64,000 nt of DNA, taken from NCBI GenBank assembly GCA_041740995.1, contig JBGSKY010000192.1:36295-100294 (forward strand), given 5' to 3'. The notes beneath the pieces are model-generated. The model was not told the DNA's origin and ran no database searches. It worked only from the letters and a program-made list of their open reading frames with translations. Source of the stretch: JBGSKY01 sp041740995 (GTDB lineage: Bacteria; Planctomycetota; Planctomycetia; Pirellulales; Pirellulaceae). Every line of letters begins with the position of its first letter. Positions within the stretch are counted from its first letter, which is position 1. The position numbers and the translations under genes were made by a program. This document shows positions 29,859 to 40,276 of this stretch, in pieces.

Positions 29859-29884
29859 AAAATTAAAAAGGCCTTGACGCCTTT
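29859..29884 (-). terminator. Intrinsic terminator between tRNA-Trp and secE
   Basis: On the minus strand a 6-bp stem AAAGGC / GCCTTT (plus positions 29867-29872 and 29879-29884, loop 6) is followed by a T-rich run (TTTTTAATTTTTT). It lies just after tRNA-Trp and would separate the tRNA-tuf-tRNA unit from secE. Confidence 0.6.
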
Positions 29885-29892
29885 GGATTCAG

Positions 29893-29965
29893 CAGGGGCG
29901 GCAGGAATCGAACCCGCAACCCCCGGTTTTGGAAACCGGTGCTCTGCCAATTGAGCTACACCCCT
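29893..29965 (-). tRNA. tRNA-Trp (anticodon CCA)
   Basis: 73 bases. Acceptor stem AGGGGTG / CGCCCCT with one T-G wobble, anticodon loop TTTCCAAAA with CCA, and the T-loop GGTTCGATTCC. CCA is not encoded. It lies between tuf and secE. Confidence 0.96.
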
Positions 29966-30104
29966 GTTAGCAAAATGGTGCGAGCCGCTCGATGACTACG
30001 ATTCACCACGTTGCACGACCTTCGGCGACGGGCTTGACTTTCCCGATCGCCTGAACATGTCGGTCAAGTGGATTGATGCAAACCACTTTGGCCGGATTTT
30101 TCAA

Positions 30105-31301
<1,197 letters not shown>

Positions 31302-31423
31302 TTTACTAACTACCTAAAAACAAACCTAAAAAATGCCGTGAGGTTCGTTCCCACGCGCGTCAACAACGAAACACTTCGCCGCTCAGCGAGCAACGAATCC
31401 AAACACAATCGCCCGACAGCGAA

Positions 31424-31496
31424 AGCTACTGATGGGACTTGAACCCATGACCTCTTCATTACCAATGAAGTGCTCTACCAACTGAGCTACAGCAGC
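31424..31496 (-). tRNA. tRNA-Thr (anticodon GGU)
   Basis: 73 bases. Acceptor GCTGCTG / CAGTAGC (one G-T pair), anticodon stem CTTCA / TGAAG around GGT, T-loop GGTTCAAGTCC. Discriminator U; CCA not encoded. Last of four tRNAs before tuf. Confidence 0.95.
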
Positions 31497-31515
31497 AACC
31501 ATCTATCGAATCAAA

Positions 31516-31586
31516 AGCGGGTGAAGGGAATCGAACCCTCGTATTCAGCTTGGAAGGCTGCTGCTCTACCATTGAGCTACACCCGC
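31516..31586 (-). tRNA. tRNA-Gly (anticodon UCC)
   Basis: 71 bases. Acceptor GCGGGTG / CACCCGC fully paired, anticodon TCC in the CAGCCTTCCAAGCTG hairpin, T-loop GGTTCGATTCC. CCA not encoded. Lies between tRNA-Tyr and tRNA-Thr(GGU). Confidence 0.95.
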
Positions 31587-31677
31587 AACTTGCAAACACT
31601 CGTACCTGCGATCCCACGCTCGACCAATTAGTCACTGCCTGACGCTCCCAGCCTTCAAGGCTTCGGAATTGTCTGAG

Positions 31678-31758
31678 TGGAAGGTGTAGGATTCGAACCT
31701 ACGTAGCCGAAGCATCGGATTTACAGTCCGACCCCTTTAACCACTCGGGCAACCTTCC
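31678..31758 (-). tRNA. tRNA-Tyr (anticodon GUA)
   Basis: 81 bases with the long variable arm of class II tRNAs (TGCTTCGGCTACG). Acceptor GGAAGGT / ACCTTCC, anticodon stem TCGGA / TCCGA around CTGTAAA, discriminator A. CCA not encoded. Confidence 0.95.
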
Positions 31759-31799
31759 GTCTTGAAATCAATATCAAAGTCCTGCAAAAGACCACTAAA

Positions 31800-31872
31800 A
31801 GCCAGCGGAGGGACTCGAACCCCCGACCGGCTGATTACAAATCAGCTGCTCTACCAACTGAGCTACGCGGGC
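31800..31872 (-). tRNA. tRNA-Thr (anticodon UGU)
   Basis: 73 bases. Anticodon TGT in CTGATTTGTAATCAG, T-arm GGGGGTTCGAGTCCCTC. The acceptor stem GCCCGCG / CGCTGGC has a C-U mismatch at pair 4:69; the other six pairs are canonical. First gene of the tRNA-tuf unit. CCA not encoded. Confidence 0.92.
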
Positions 31873-31953
31873 AAATGTTTTACCAGCGACCACGCGAATC
31901 TTTCGAGACGCAGATCGTCGACTAACCATTCGGTCCAGTGCAGAGAGCCGAAG

Positions 31954-31981
31954 AGTGTACAAGCCTACCCAAAAGTCGCAA
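31954..31981 (-). promoter_or_regulatory. Candidate sigma70-type promoter of the tRNA-tuf unit
   Basis: On the minus strand TTGCGA (-35) and TACACT (-10) are separated by 16 bases, about 82 bases upstream of the 5' end of tRNA-Thr(UGU). Matches to TTGACA/TATAAT are partial. The remainder of the 354-base gap up to 32226 shows nothing else. Confidence 0.45.
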
Positions 31982-32226
31982 GACGGATTTGAGCTTCAAA
32001 ACGACGTTTGTACCGTTTTTTCAATCAAAATTACCTCTTCCAAGCTCGTGCTGGACAAAGTTTTGCGAGCTCTCCGCTTCTAATCCAGCCACTCGAATGT
32101 TTTCAAGCGACGTATCACCTAACAGAGCCACCAGCACTACTGGCGGTTCAGGCCCAAGCAAACAAACCGCCGCCTCGACACAAAGTGAGCAGCCTACTTC
32201 GTATTGTGAAAAGTAAAAAGATTGTT

Positions 32227-34422
32227 TTACTGCCCTGGAATCCACAAGCCGCTGCCGCTTTCCGATTTGGTTGCTGGTGCGGCTTGATCTGGCGTCCATA
32301 GCCCGCTCCCTTGATCAGGCGCGCTTTCGGCTTCCAGCTGTCGTGAGCTGCTTTGGTTGATCGCGCGCCGGGTCAAGCTGTCTTGAACCAAGTTTTGAGG
32401 CATTGCGCCGCTACCTTTCTGATTCATTTGCTGCATTTGCATTTGCATCATGTAGACGAACTCGCGAACGGCTGGATCTTGCTCATTTTCGGTAACAACA
32501 CGGCGGATCACGGTTGACGCCTCTTGGTGCATACCAAGCTGACTAAGCATCTGGAACCAGGCGATGCCGACCTGTCCGGCTGCTTGGCCGGCTGTCCGGA
32601 GAGCGTTGTAGAAGCCTTCAAGCTGCTCGATCCGCTCGCTGGGGCTTTTGGTCATTGATAAGGCGAGCTGGCGCCGCAACAAATCGACTTCGACCGCGAT
32701 CTCGGTCGGGATTTCTTTCGTTTGGAGAGCTTGAAAGTAGGCTGCAAAAACTTCGATATGCTGACGCTGCATGGCAGACCGACTAAGTGCGACCAGCTCT
32801 ATAACTGAGACGTTTTCGAGGTCGGCCCAGTAATAGTTTGCCGCACCAACGAAATCGAAACCATCTATGCCTGCTTCAAGCAATGGGACATTGAGGCCCA
32901 ACGTCTTGTGAAGGTCGTGATAAGCTGCTAGATCAAGCCCGGACTGACTGCCAGCCAAGTAGTGCAGCAAAATTCCTCGGCATTCAACTGACAAATTTGG
33001 CTCAGCGGCTGCCGTGCCAAAATCTTTGCCGGAAAAAGCCGCAAACTTGCTTTTCATCAAGTTACTGATCTGCCGTTCACGAACAAATGCACGGAGCTTT
33101 TCTTCCGAGAATCCATCCTCCGGTTTTGGCTGGTTTTTGATCGTGATCGGAAGATTTAAAACCGCGAAATACGGGACTGGATTAGTTTTTTCACTCAAAA
33201 CGCGATCGCTCGAACATCCCAACTCTGAAATCACTTGGTTGATACCACGATCGCAGTCTTCGAGAATGCCTTCGGTTCGGATCAGAAGAAATCTGGCAGG
33301 TTTGTCTGTCTGTTTGCCGAAGATCGCAACCAAGCCCTGCGCGACGGACGGTTTGAGGCTAGCAAATTCCTCGCTTAGGACTGGCAGTTTTAGTTCCGCG
33401 ACCAACCGCGGAGGGACTTCTTCCTGGGTCAGTTGTTGGACGAAATTACGATGTGTTTCCTCGTTTAGGGGCGTTACGTCTTCACGACCGGTAAGCATTG
33501 CTTCAAAAGCTTGCTCATCGTCAATCTTGTATTCAACGATGCGGTTTTTGGCTGACATGCCCGCCTTGAGCGGATTGAGCTCGATTGCTAACGCGAAAAA
33601 GTAAATTCGCTGAGGTTCGGCCACTGTCGTATCGTTTGCCAAGCGTAGGCAGGTCTCCGCCGCTCCTGCGCTGTCGACCAGATAAAGCTTGCAATGCAGC
33701 AATGCGGTTAAGATCGCAGGATGCGAACCAAATTCTCGCTGAATTCCTTCCAGTTTGGTTTTCGCATGTGGCACATCGCCGTTGAACATCATCGCGATCG
33801 CTTCACGGAACCGCTCGTAAAACGCGGCGTCTTCGCAAGGTGGCGGCGAGGGAATGCCTTCTCTTACTAGCAGACTCAAGCTTTGATTTTCAATCAGCCG
33901 TGCGGAAAGCTGTGCCAGGAACCCCTCAATTCCGTCAAAACGGTCAGAGGCCAGTTCGATGTGCAAATAGGCTGACAATGGGTTGCCGTATTCAGTCAAC
34001 ATCTGAATCAGATTAGACAGCACCGTCAGCAATAGCGATGATGCCTCGATCGCAGGCGAGTAGATCGCTTGCAAGTAGAGCGTCGCGGCTTCCTCGAGTG
34101 AACCTCGCATGAGCGCGACCATCGCTCGATTAAGTTTGGCTAGCGGATTGTCTGGTTGTAGGCGGATAAATCTGGCCGAAGTTTCTTCCAGCGTGTCGCC
34201 TTCGCCCAGCCGCAGCAGCACATCGCACTTAAAGGCAAGCAACCAAGGTTCAGACGGAAGAGTTTTGAGCAAAAGATTGATCTGATCCAAGGCGGCAACA
34301 TATTGCTCGCCAGTGATCATTCGCTTGATCTTGTCCATTTCCGCCAAGTATTCGTGGCATTTGCAGAACTTGATCTTCTTGCCCAGCCCGCAGGGGCAGT
34401 TGTCGTACATATTTAAAGACAT
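32227..34422 (-). CDS. SEC-C-like zinc motif protein with helical repeats, unknown function
   Basis: 731 residues. It opens with a SEC-C-type metal site, CPCGLGKKIKFCKCH (Cys9, 11, 20, 22). Residues about 30-350 are helical repeats of TPR character (alternating amphipathic helices with A/L/Y positions, e.g. SEPWLLAFKCDVLLRLGEG, NPLAKLNRAMVALMRGSLEEA). A mixed region follows to about 560, then more helical repeats and a Met/Gln-rich segment (MMQMQMQQMNQ). The C-terminus holds two copies of GSGLW-x-P, around residues 709 and 725. SEC-C motifs mediate contacts with SecB or other proteins, but no Sec link is shown here. Confidence 0.65.
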   Translation of the reverse strand: MSLNMYDNCPCGLGKKIKFCKCHEYLAEMDKIKRMITGEQYVAALDQINLLLKTLPSEPWLLAFKCDVLLRLGEGDTLEETSARFIRLQPDNPLAKLNRAMVALMRGSLEEAATLYLQAIYSPAIEASSLLLTVLSNLIQMLTEYGNPLSAYLHIELASDRFDGIEGFLAQLSARLIENQSLSLLVREGIPSPPPCEDAAFYERFREAIAMMFNGDVPHAKTKLEGIQREFGSHPAILTALLHCKLYLVDSAGAAETCLRLANDTTVAEPQRIYFFALAIELNPLKAGMSAKNRIVEYKIDDEQAFEAMLTGREDVTPLNEETHRNFVQQLTQEEVPPRLVAELKLPVLSEEFASLKPSVAQGLVAIFGKQTDKPARFLLIRTEGILEDCDRGINQVISELGCSSDRVLSEKTNPVPYFAVLNLPITIKNQPKPEDGFSEEKLRAFVRERQISNLMKSKFAAFSGKDFGTAAAEPNLSVECRGILLHYLAGSQSGLDLAAYHDLHKTLGLNVPLLEAGIDGFDFVGAANYYWADLENVSVIELVALSRSAMQRQHIEVFAAYFQALQTKEIPTEIAVEVDLLRRQLALSMTKSPSERIEQLEGFYNALRTAGQAAGQVGIAWFQMLSQLGMHQEASTVIRRVVTENEQDPAVREFVYMMQMQMQQMNQKGSGAMPQNLVQDSLTRRAINQSSSRQLEAESAPDQGSGLWTPDQAAPATKSESGSGLWIPGQ

Positions 34423-34671
34423 TGCGATTTAACTTCAGAAGCTAGGGGTTGCAAGAAAGGCAGGTCTTAGCCGTGGTCCAAACCCGTATCGTATCAACTC
34501 GGCGACTTTCTGGCGACCACAAGATTCCGACCTGCAGAAGGTGTCAGCTCAAATCCAGCGGTGAGGCAAAATTGAATGTTTCGAAGCAAATGCAGGGTGC
34601 CGAGCGGCAGATCGACTCTATAATCGAAGACATTAGGCTCAGCTTCCTCTCCGATTTCAAAGCAAGATTCG

Positions 34672-35133
34672 ATGAAAAACTACCAAACTTACGTGCAGCC
34701 AGTAGTGTTTTCGGTTTCCATAATTTTCCTTACGTGCACTGGTTGCGACGATGCAAGCCAAGCGGGCAAGCCAACCGCTACTGAGGCTCTTGACCAGTCT
34801 GCTCAAGCTCCAATGGAGGCACAAAAGGCCCGAGTTGGCGTCGGCGTTCAGGGCTCGCGGATACGTGCCGACGATTCGATGGCGTCCGATCTAGTAACCG
34901 GACCGGCCAAAGTGCTTTTCAATACCAAAGAAAAAGTCGTGTTTGAAATCCAGTTGCCGCAAGCCTTGCAGCTTTTTAAAGCTTTAGAAGGTCGATCTCC
35001 GACGTCGCACGACGAGTATATGACGACGATTGTTCGTGCGAACCGAATTGCCTTGCCGAAGCTGCCCGAAGGAATGCAGTATGTCTATCACGTCGACGAA
35101 GAGGAATTGTGGGTCGAACCTATTGCTCAATAA
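34672..35133 (+). CDS. Small lipoprotein, unknown function
   Basis: 153 residues with a lipoprotein-like signal: hydrophobic VVFSVSIIFL followed by TCTGC (Cys25; the -3 residue Cys is unusual for a lipobox). After a flexible Ala/Gln/Thr linker comes a small domain (VVFEIQLPQALQLFKALEGRS, then MTTIVRANRIALPKLP), which looks like a compact alpha/beta unit. I recognise no family. The divergent neighbour is the SEC-C-like gene. Confidence 0.6.
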   Translation: MKNYQTYVQPVVFSVSIIFLTCTGCDDASQAGKPTATEALDQSAQAPMEAQKARVGVGVQGSRIRADDSMASDLVTGPAKVLFNTKEKVVFEIQLPQALQLFKALEGRSPTSHDEYMTTIVRANRIALPKLPEGMQYVYHVDEEELWVEPIAQ

Positions 35134-35166
35134 TAAATTCCTCGTCGACTCGCGCGATTCAAATAA

Positions 35167-35225
35167 AAAAACTCGCATTGGTTACGAATCTTACTTCGTA
35201 ACCGCTGCGAGTTTTCTATTTTTTG
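35167..35225. terminator. Strong hairpin terminator between converging genes
   Basis: Nested stem: outer AAAACTCGCA (35167-35176) / TGCGAGTTTT (35206-35215), inner GGTTACGAA (35180-35188) / TTCGTAACC (35195-35203), followed by CTATTTTTT and preceded by A-runs. It can stop transcription from both the lipoprotein gene and the porin gene. Two more GC-rich hairpins (around 35290-35325 and 35351-35374) lie between it and the porin stop. Confidence 0.8.
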
Positions 35226-35400
35226 CCGAACTTCCGAAGCAGTTTAGTAGCTGAACGTTTGACCGTCAGAACGTTTTCTGTCCCAGAGCATTCTTCGCGG
35301 CTGGCTGCGGGATGCCAGCCGGGAAGAATCTTTTATCCAGTCTCCGAATCCGCTCAGACGCTGGTTGCGAAGCCAGCGTCGTTCGCTTCATCCGTCAAGC

Positions 35401-36729
35401 TTAGTAGCTCAAGACCAAGTCGTTGCCGAACACGGCCAGCGAGCTGCGGGTGTTGCCGTTCGCGTCTGGGTCCGAGATCAAACCAACTCGCTCGCGGTCC
35501 CAGATGAACCGGATTTCAGGACGCCATACAAGGTTTGCGGTAGGCTTGTAATTGAAGCCCATTGTGTAGTTGTACGTGTCTGCGTTCTTCGGAGCTGTGA
35601 AAGCTGTTCCGGAGATGTTGTAGTACTCAAAGCGTTGTCCGAAAGCCAAGCAATCGCTCATCTGATAAATCAGATAGTTGATGTTGCCGTAGGTGTTTCG
35701 AGCTGTACCACCAGCGAAACCGTTGTCGGTATCGAGGTAGTCCGTTTGAACGATGTGAGTCAGCTTGTCAGTCAAGCTGGTTGTCAAAATGCTGCTAACG
35801 TTAATACCACGCTCGGAATTGCCAGCCGCTGGGCTATCGCCAAAACGTCCAAAGGCACCGGTGCAGATCAACGTTTGGTACTCGTTCAAGTTTCGTGAGA
35901 AACCGCCCAAGTAAGCGTCGCCGTTATCTTCAAAGCCGCTGTCCCAACCCATGACGTAACCATTCCAAATATTGGTATCATCGTCCAACTGATAGTTGGT
36001 CAAGACACCGGTATGGGTGAATGGTTCTGAGTTGTAGAAAGTGAACTGTCGGCTGTAGAAGAAGTTACCGGTTGCAGCAACAACTTCGTTTCCGATGATC
36101 GTAAAGAAGTGACCGACTTTAGCGGACAACTTGCCATAAGCGACTTCACCGTAAACTTGCGGTAAAGCGTGGCCATAAGCCCCGCCTGGTGCATTATCCC
36201 AGCTATTGTCCCAATGGTTATTTGGAATGCCGAAAGCTTGGGTGTCCGGAGCATCTGTACCGTATAGGTAGTCGATACGTCCACCGAAGCCTAGACCGCA
36301 GCTACCGTCAGCTACTTTCTCAGCATAAAACCACTGCTGCGATAGCTGAACGCGATCGCGGTAGCTGTCGAATTGAGCTGTGTTGCGGTTGTGGTAACCA
36401 ACGGCGGTCCAACCACCGATGTCCCATCCGCAAATGCCTTCTTCGCAAAGTGCCCAAGGTTCGCCGAGGCAGCATTCGCCCAGACCACCTAAAAGGCCGA
36501 GACCGAGGCCTGAGCCACAGCCGCAAGAATCACAACCCGCCGAATCACATGATCCGTCCGAACAACCAACGTCACATGATGACGAAGTCGCCGGAGCGCA
36601 ACCACACGAGGACGAATCGCTGTAAGATACTGTTTTGTACGGGCTCACATGGCCTTGTTGGCCAAATGCCGAACCCGCAAAGCAAGCGCTTGCAATTACT
36701 GCACTTAACGCTAATTTGCCAAATTTCAT
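35401..36729 (-). CDS. BBP2-type beta-barrel porin with cysteine-rich N-terminus
   Basis: 442 residues. Signal peptide to about residue 23 (SAFG-QQG). Residues about 40-105 contain twelve cysteines in short CGC, CxxxC and GECC patterns (SSCGCAPATSSSCDVGC). The rest alternates aromatic beta-strands (WTAVGYHNRNTAQF, YGEVAYGKLSAKVGHFFT, GYVMGWDSGF) and ends in VFGNDLVLSY with a terminal aromatic, typical of an outer-membrane barrel. It matches the planctomycete BBP2 (OmpL-like) porin pattern. The cysteines may cross-link it to the protein-rich planctomycete wall. Confidence 0.82.
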   Translation of the reverse strand: MKFGKLALSAVIASACFAGSAFGQQGHVSPYKTVSYSDSSSCGCAPATSSSCDVGCSDGSCDSAGCDSCGCGSGLGLGLLGGLGECCLGEPWALCEEGICGWDIGGWTAVGYHNRNTAQFDSYRDRVQLSQQWFYAEKVADGSCGLGFGGRIDYLYGTDAPDTQAFGIPNNHWDNSWDNAPGGAYGHALPQVYGEVAYGKLSAKVGHFFTIIGNEVVAATGNFFYSRQFTFYNSEPFTHTGVLTNYQLDDDTNIWNGYVMGWDSGFEDNGDAYLGGFSRNLNEYQTLICTGAFGRFGDSPAAGNSERGINVSSILTTSLTDKLTHIVQTDYLDTDNGFAGGTARNTYGNINYLIYQMSDCLAFGQRFEYYNISGTAFTAPKNADTYNYTMGFNYKPTANLVWRPEIRFIWDRERVGLISDPDANGNTRSSLAVFGNDLVLSY

Positions 36730-37304
36730 GTTCTGGAACTCCTATCCTGAACTAGCTTGAACGCTCGGGTAGTGGCAATTCGGCCGATCGAAAACTATCA
36801 AGCCGTGCCATGGATATTTGCGTAATGGTAGAAGCGGTAATTTCGTCGCTCAAACCAACGGCTCGACTGAGTCGCTGGTTTTCGCTACGTGTTACCTATC
36901 CATCCATGGACGCGTTTCAGCATTTGTTATCGGGGAATTGGCTCTCGAAAAATGACGACACTTTTCGCCAATCCAGTTGTTCTGTTCAGCAAAGCGTATG
37001 CGAATAGGTAAGCTGTAACGCTCACGCAGAGTTTGCGTCGTCGAGCGGAGCGATTCCGATTAGTTCTGCAAACACGGCTTCACGCCGCGAAGGTTCAGAC
37101 GTGCGATTCTCGTTCGAATGAAGCAATCTTGTCGGCTGTACCGTGACCTTCTACAAGTACTTGATTAAGCGAGCATCAAGGCTCACTTGAGACCGCGGGC
37201 TAGGCCGAATCAAACAATGCGTTGGAGAGTAACGCTAGCCAAATGAGCGTAGCGACTGACCATCGATTTTTTGTTCACAAAGATCCAGTAAGGACACACG
37301 GGAT
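36730..37304. other. 575-base gap between the porin and small lipoprotein genes
   Basis: Divergent promoter region. I see one modest stem-loop (AAACCA...TGGTTT around an inner CGAC/GTCG near 36855-36885) and no convincing promoter, repeat or open reading frame. Confidence 0.4.
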
Positions 37305-37589
37305 ATGCGATCAATAGCTTGGATGACTGCCGCGATGCTGTTGACTCTAGCTAGTGGCTGCAAGGACGGTTCCTTCGGGGCTCATCGTTGGGGCGGCAGC
37401 CCGTATGGTCAGGGGAGTATCGATCGCCAAAAAGCTCGCGCGGTAACCTTTGACCCTTACCCGCTCAATGATACCGGACCCGAAATCGTCGGCGGCCGTC
37501 CAAGGGGCTTTGCTAATCCACTCTCCGAGCCAGCTCGAAATGAGATGACCGCCAGGCCAGCCAACCCTTGGTCGCAATACCCCCGCTAG
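37305..37589 (+). CDS. Small Pirellulaceae-type lipoprotein, unknown function
   Basis: 94 residues. Lipoprotein signal MRSIAWMTAAMLLTLASGC with Cys19 and lipobox LASGC. The mature part is short and Gly/Pro/Arg-rich (FGAHRWGGSPYGQGSI, YPLNDTGPEIVGGRPRGF). The start has an AAGGA ribosome site. I believe similar short lipoproteins recur in related genomes, but I cannot name a family. Confidence 0.6.
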   Translation: MRSIAWMTAAMLLTLASGCKDGSFGAHRWGGSPYGQGSIDRQKARAVTFDPYPLNDTGPEIVGGRPRGFANPLSEPARNEMTARPANPWSQYPR

Positions 37590-37779
37590 CCATTGAAATG
37601 AATCAATTGGGGCTCCAATCATAAAGGAACGCTCGGTAGAAGAACTCGCATAGGCTTTTAAGCTCTGGACGAGTGACAGCCCGCCTGACGGCGTTGAGAA
37701 AACGCCTGGCCAATAGATTTTGAACTTCGCGGCAGATCTGCTAGAAACGCCAGAGCGTTGAGCAGAACGAATGCAAAGC

Positions 37780-38004
37780 TTATTTCTTCTTTTTCTTCTT
37801 GTCGTCTGCTTCGTCTTCCTTTTTGACCTTCTTTTTCTTCTTCAAAGAGATCTTTGGAACACGCGTCTTGGCCATGCCGACGACGGACATTTCGTCGTCC
37901 CACTTGTCTAGTTCTTTCAGTCGTTGCACGCGCTCGACCCGAGTCATTACGTTTCGCGATTTGATCGCACCAGCACGAACTTTTAAGCTTTTATCTAACG
38001 TCAT
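37780..38004 (-). CDS. Small basic protein of the Chlamydiae/Verrucomicrobia/Planctomycetes type
   Basis: 74 residues from the ATG at 38002-38004, preceded by a GAGG ribosome site; a longer frame adds 36 unrelated residues. The first 50 residues (MTLDKSLKVRAGAIKSRNV, RVERVQRLKELDKWDD) fit the TIGR04137-like small basic protein; the C-terminus is a poly-Lys tract (KKKKKVKKEDEADDKKKKKK). The charge suggests RNA or ribosome association. The tail is encoded by an A/T-biased repeat. Confidence 0.75.
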   Translation of the reverse strand: MTLDKSLKVRAGAIKSRNVMTRVERVQRLKELDKWDDEMSVVGMAKTRVPKISLKKKKKVKKEDEADDKKKKKK

Positions 38005-38283
38005 AGCAACCTCGGGGAGGTCCAGATTCTTGGATTTACATGGAATACGCAGGAAATGCTGCGATGAAGGACCGAAGTTTATAGCCTTGGAAGGATGGGA
38101 CGGCAAGGCCAACCGTCATCGCAATCCTATCAAAATACTGCTTATGAACTATGCTTGGATTAGCGATCGAAATCATGTGAGCCAATCTGAAGCGGGTAAA
38201 CGCCTCTTTCGGCGATATTTCGAATCCGAAAAGTTAGCCGTGCGGATGCCAGATTTGCCAATCTTTTGGCCGTTGCTTAAACT

Positions 38284-39636
38284 ATGGAAAATCTCCCAAG
38301 CGAATGCAGAAGCCTATTTTTGCTGAACCCAATGGGGACTGCCGGAGATGTTCATCCGTATCTGGGAATGGCCGTCGAGCTTCAGAAACGCGGTCATCAA
38401 GTCGTCCTTTTGACGAACGAAGTCTTTTCAGACGCTGCGAAACGATTGTGCATCCCTTTCGTTGCTCTGGGCGAGCGAGTTGATTGGTCAAAAGTTGCTG
38501 ACGACAAAAAAGTTCGCAATTTCTGGTCAGCGTGGAAGGAAGCGATGGGCTGGGCGGCGATCAACCCGATGCGAGAAGCTTTTGCACATTTTAAGCGACT
38601 CAATCAGCCGGGAAAAACATGTATCGTCTCGCCAGTCTGGAGTTTCGCAGCCCGCAACGCTCGTGAGGCACTCGGCATAAACCATGTCAATTGCGTGATT
38701 AATCCAATCGTCATGCGGTCTGCCATTCACTCGCCCCGAACACCGATGATGTATTTGCCAGACTGGATGCCGCGGTGGTTCAAACGTTACGAGTTCTGGT
38801 GTGCCGACAGATTCTTCATTGATCCAGTGCTAAAACCCGAACTCAATCGGTTTCGAAAAGAGTTGGCGTTGCCCCCGGTCAATCGCATCATGCATCGTTG
38901 GTGGTTTTCGGACCAGCTAGTCTTGGGCCTATTTGATCCTTGGATGGTACCCGCCCAAAGCGATTGGGCTTGCTCAGTGGAAACATTCGGGCATCCTCGT
39001 TGGGATCCGCCGGGAGAAACCGCTTCATCAAAAGCTGCAGTGGAATTTGCGAACGCGGGTGATCCGCCCGTTCTGTTTGTTCCAGGTTCGGTTGGGCCGG
39101 GCGACTCGGATTTTTTCGTGAATGCGACAAAAGTCTGCCAATCGATGGGGCTTCGAGCGATATTTCTTGACCGCAACGAACGTTTCGTCCCCTGTCAATT
39201 ACCGAGCTCGATTCGACACTTTGATTATGTTCGTTTGTGCGAATTGACGCCGCTCTGTAAAGCGATTGTTCATTGTGGTTGTGCAGGGACGCTCAATCAT
39301 GCAATGGCAGCAGGAATACCACACGTGATTTGGCCCAGAGTCAATGACCAATTTGATAACGCTGCCAGACTAGAGTCGCTGGGAGTTGGTAAGACGCTAG
39401 GGTGCAAGAAAGTGACCTCAGAAGCGCTCGCCAAGGCCTTGGCGAATGTTCTTGCTGATTCAAAATATTCTGAAAATGCGAAGCTTTATGCGGCTAAGAT
39501 GGCCGAGAACCGACCGCTGGCAAAAATATGCGATCGACTGGAGCATTTCATGTTGCACGACAAAGACGGTCTCCGAAAGTCGACTGAGTATTCCTCGGTC
39601 TCCAGTGCGGCAGATCATGATCCAGATAGACTTTAG
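38284..39636 (+). CDS. Glycosyltransferase, GT1/GT28-like (UGT fold)
   Basis: 450 residues. The N-terminal domain carries NPMGTAGDVHPYLGMAVELQ, the classic loop of macrolide- and sterol-type glycosyltransferases; the C-terminal domain has the donor-site region VHCGCAGTLNHAMAAGIPHVIWP then DQFDNAARLESLGVG. It transfers a sugar from a nucleotide donor to a lipid or secondary-metabolite acceptor. The gene faces away from the small basic protein and converges with the deacetylase gene, 7 bases apart. Confidence 0.85.
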   Translation: MENLPSECRSLFLLNPMGTAGDVHPYLGMAVELQKRGHQVVLLTNEVFSDAAKRLCIPFVALGERVDWSKVADDKKVRNFWSAWKEAMGWAAINPMREAFAHFKRLNQPGKTCIVSPVWSFAARNAREALGINHVNCVINPIVMRSAIHSPRTPMMYLPDWMPRWFKRYEFWCADRFFIDPVLKPELNRFRKELALPPVNRIMHRWWFSDQLVLGLFDPWMVPAQSDWACSVETFGHPRWDPPGETASSKAAVEFANAGDPPVLFVPGSVGPGDSDFFVNATKVCQSMGLRAIFLDRNERFVPCQLPSSIRHFDYVRLCELTPLCKAIVHCGCAGTLNHAMAAGIPHVIWPRVNDQFDNAARLESLGVGKTLGCKKVTSEALAKALANVLADSKYSENAKLYAAKMAENRPLAKICDRLEHFMLHDKDGLRKSTEYSSVSSAADHDPDRL

Positions 39637-39643
39637 ATTTGTC

Positions 39644-40276
39644 TTACAGTGCTCGGCAAGCCAATTTCCTGTCGCAGAGTGTTTTCAATAGCGGCCGCAG
39701 TGATTCCAGCGTTCGCGGTGCCGACAATTCCGAGTCGTGCATTAAAACTATTGAGCCATTGGAAACGTGACGTTCGATGATTTCTCGAACTTGGTTAGCC
39801 GATTTTTCAGGTCGGTAGTCTTGGCCGATAATGTCGAACATCGCAATTCGGTAGCTCCACCAAAGCAATGTGCCTTGCACAAGTCCAAGCTGTCCATACG
39901 GTGGTCGAAACAATCGCACTCGCTGCCCGATGCAAGCTTCGATCGATTTTCGGCCTGCGGTAATATCCTTCAAGTAATCGCGAACACCGGACTGCCAACC
40001 ACTAAGATGTGCATATCCGTGATTTCCTATGCTGTGCCCTTCTTCGAGCACTCGCCGCGCCAGTGCGGGATTGGCTTGGACCATCGAACCAAGCATGAAG
40101 AAGGTCGCTTTGGCTTTGTGCTCGGCCAAAATATCTAGAATTCGGTCGGTGACGCCTGGAGTTGGGCCGTCGTCGAATGTCAAGTAAACCGCCGGCACCG
40201 TGGTCGGCATTCGCCAAAGTAGAAACGGGATTGACCAGCGAATCCAGTCTGGGATCTTTTCGAAGTCTTCATTCAT
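39644..40276 (-). CDS. Polysaccharide deacetylase (NodB domain)
   Basis: 210 residues with the NodB motifs TFDDGP (Asp35 base, Asp36 metal), HGYAH (His86, His90 metal ligands) and RLFRPPYG. It deacetylates N-acetylated glycans such as peptidoglycan or chitin-like polymers. No signal peptide is seen; the N-terminus WIRWSIPFLLWRMP could anchor it. The start overlaps the stop of the upstream GT39 gene by 8 bases, so the two are coupled. Confidence 0.88.
   Translation of the reverse strand: MNEDFEKIPDWIRWSIPFLLWRMPTTVPAVYLTFDDGPTPGVTDRILDILAEHKAKATFFMLGSMVQANPALARRVLEEGHSIGNHGYAHLSGWQSGVRDYLKDITAGRKSIEACIGQRVRLFRPPYGQLGLVQGTLLWWSYRIAMFDIIGQDYRPEKSANQVREIIERHVSNGSIVLMHDSELSAPRTLESLRPLLKTLCDRKLACRAL

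Noticed and set aside
29966..30104. rpmG (L33) between tuf and secE
   Set aside because: No frame in the gap encodes an L33-like protein.
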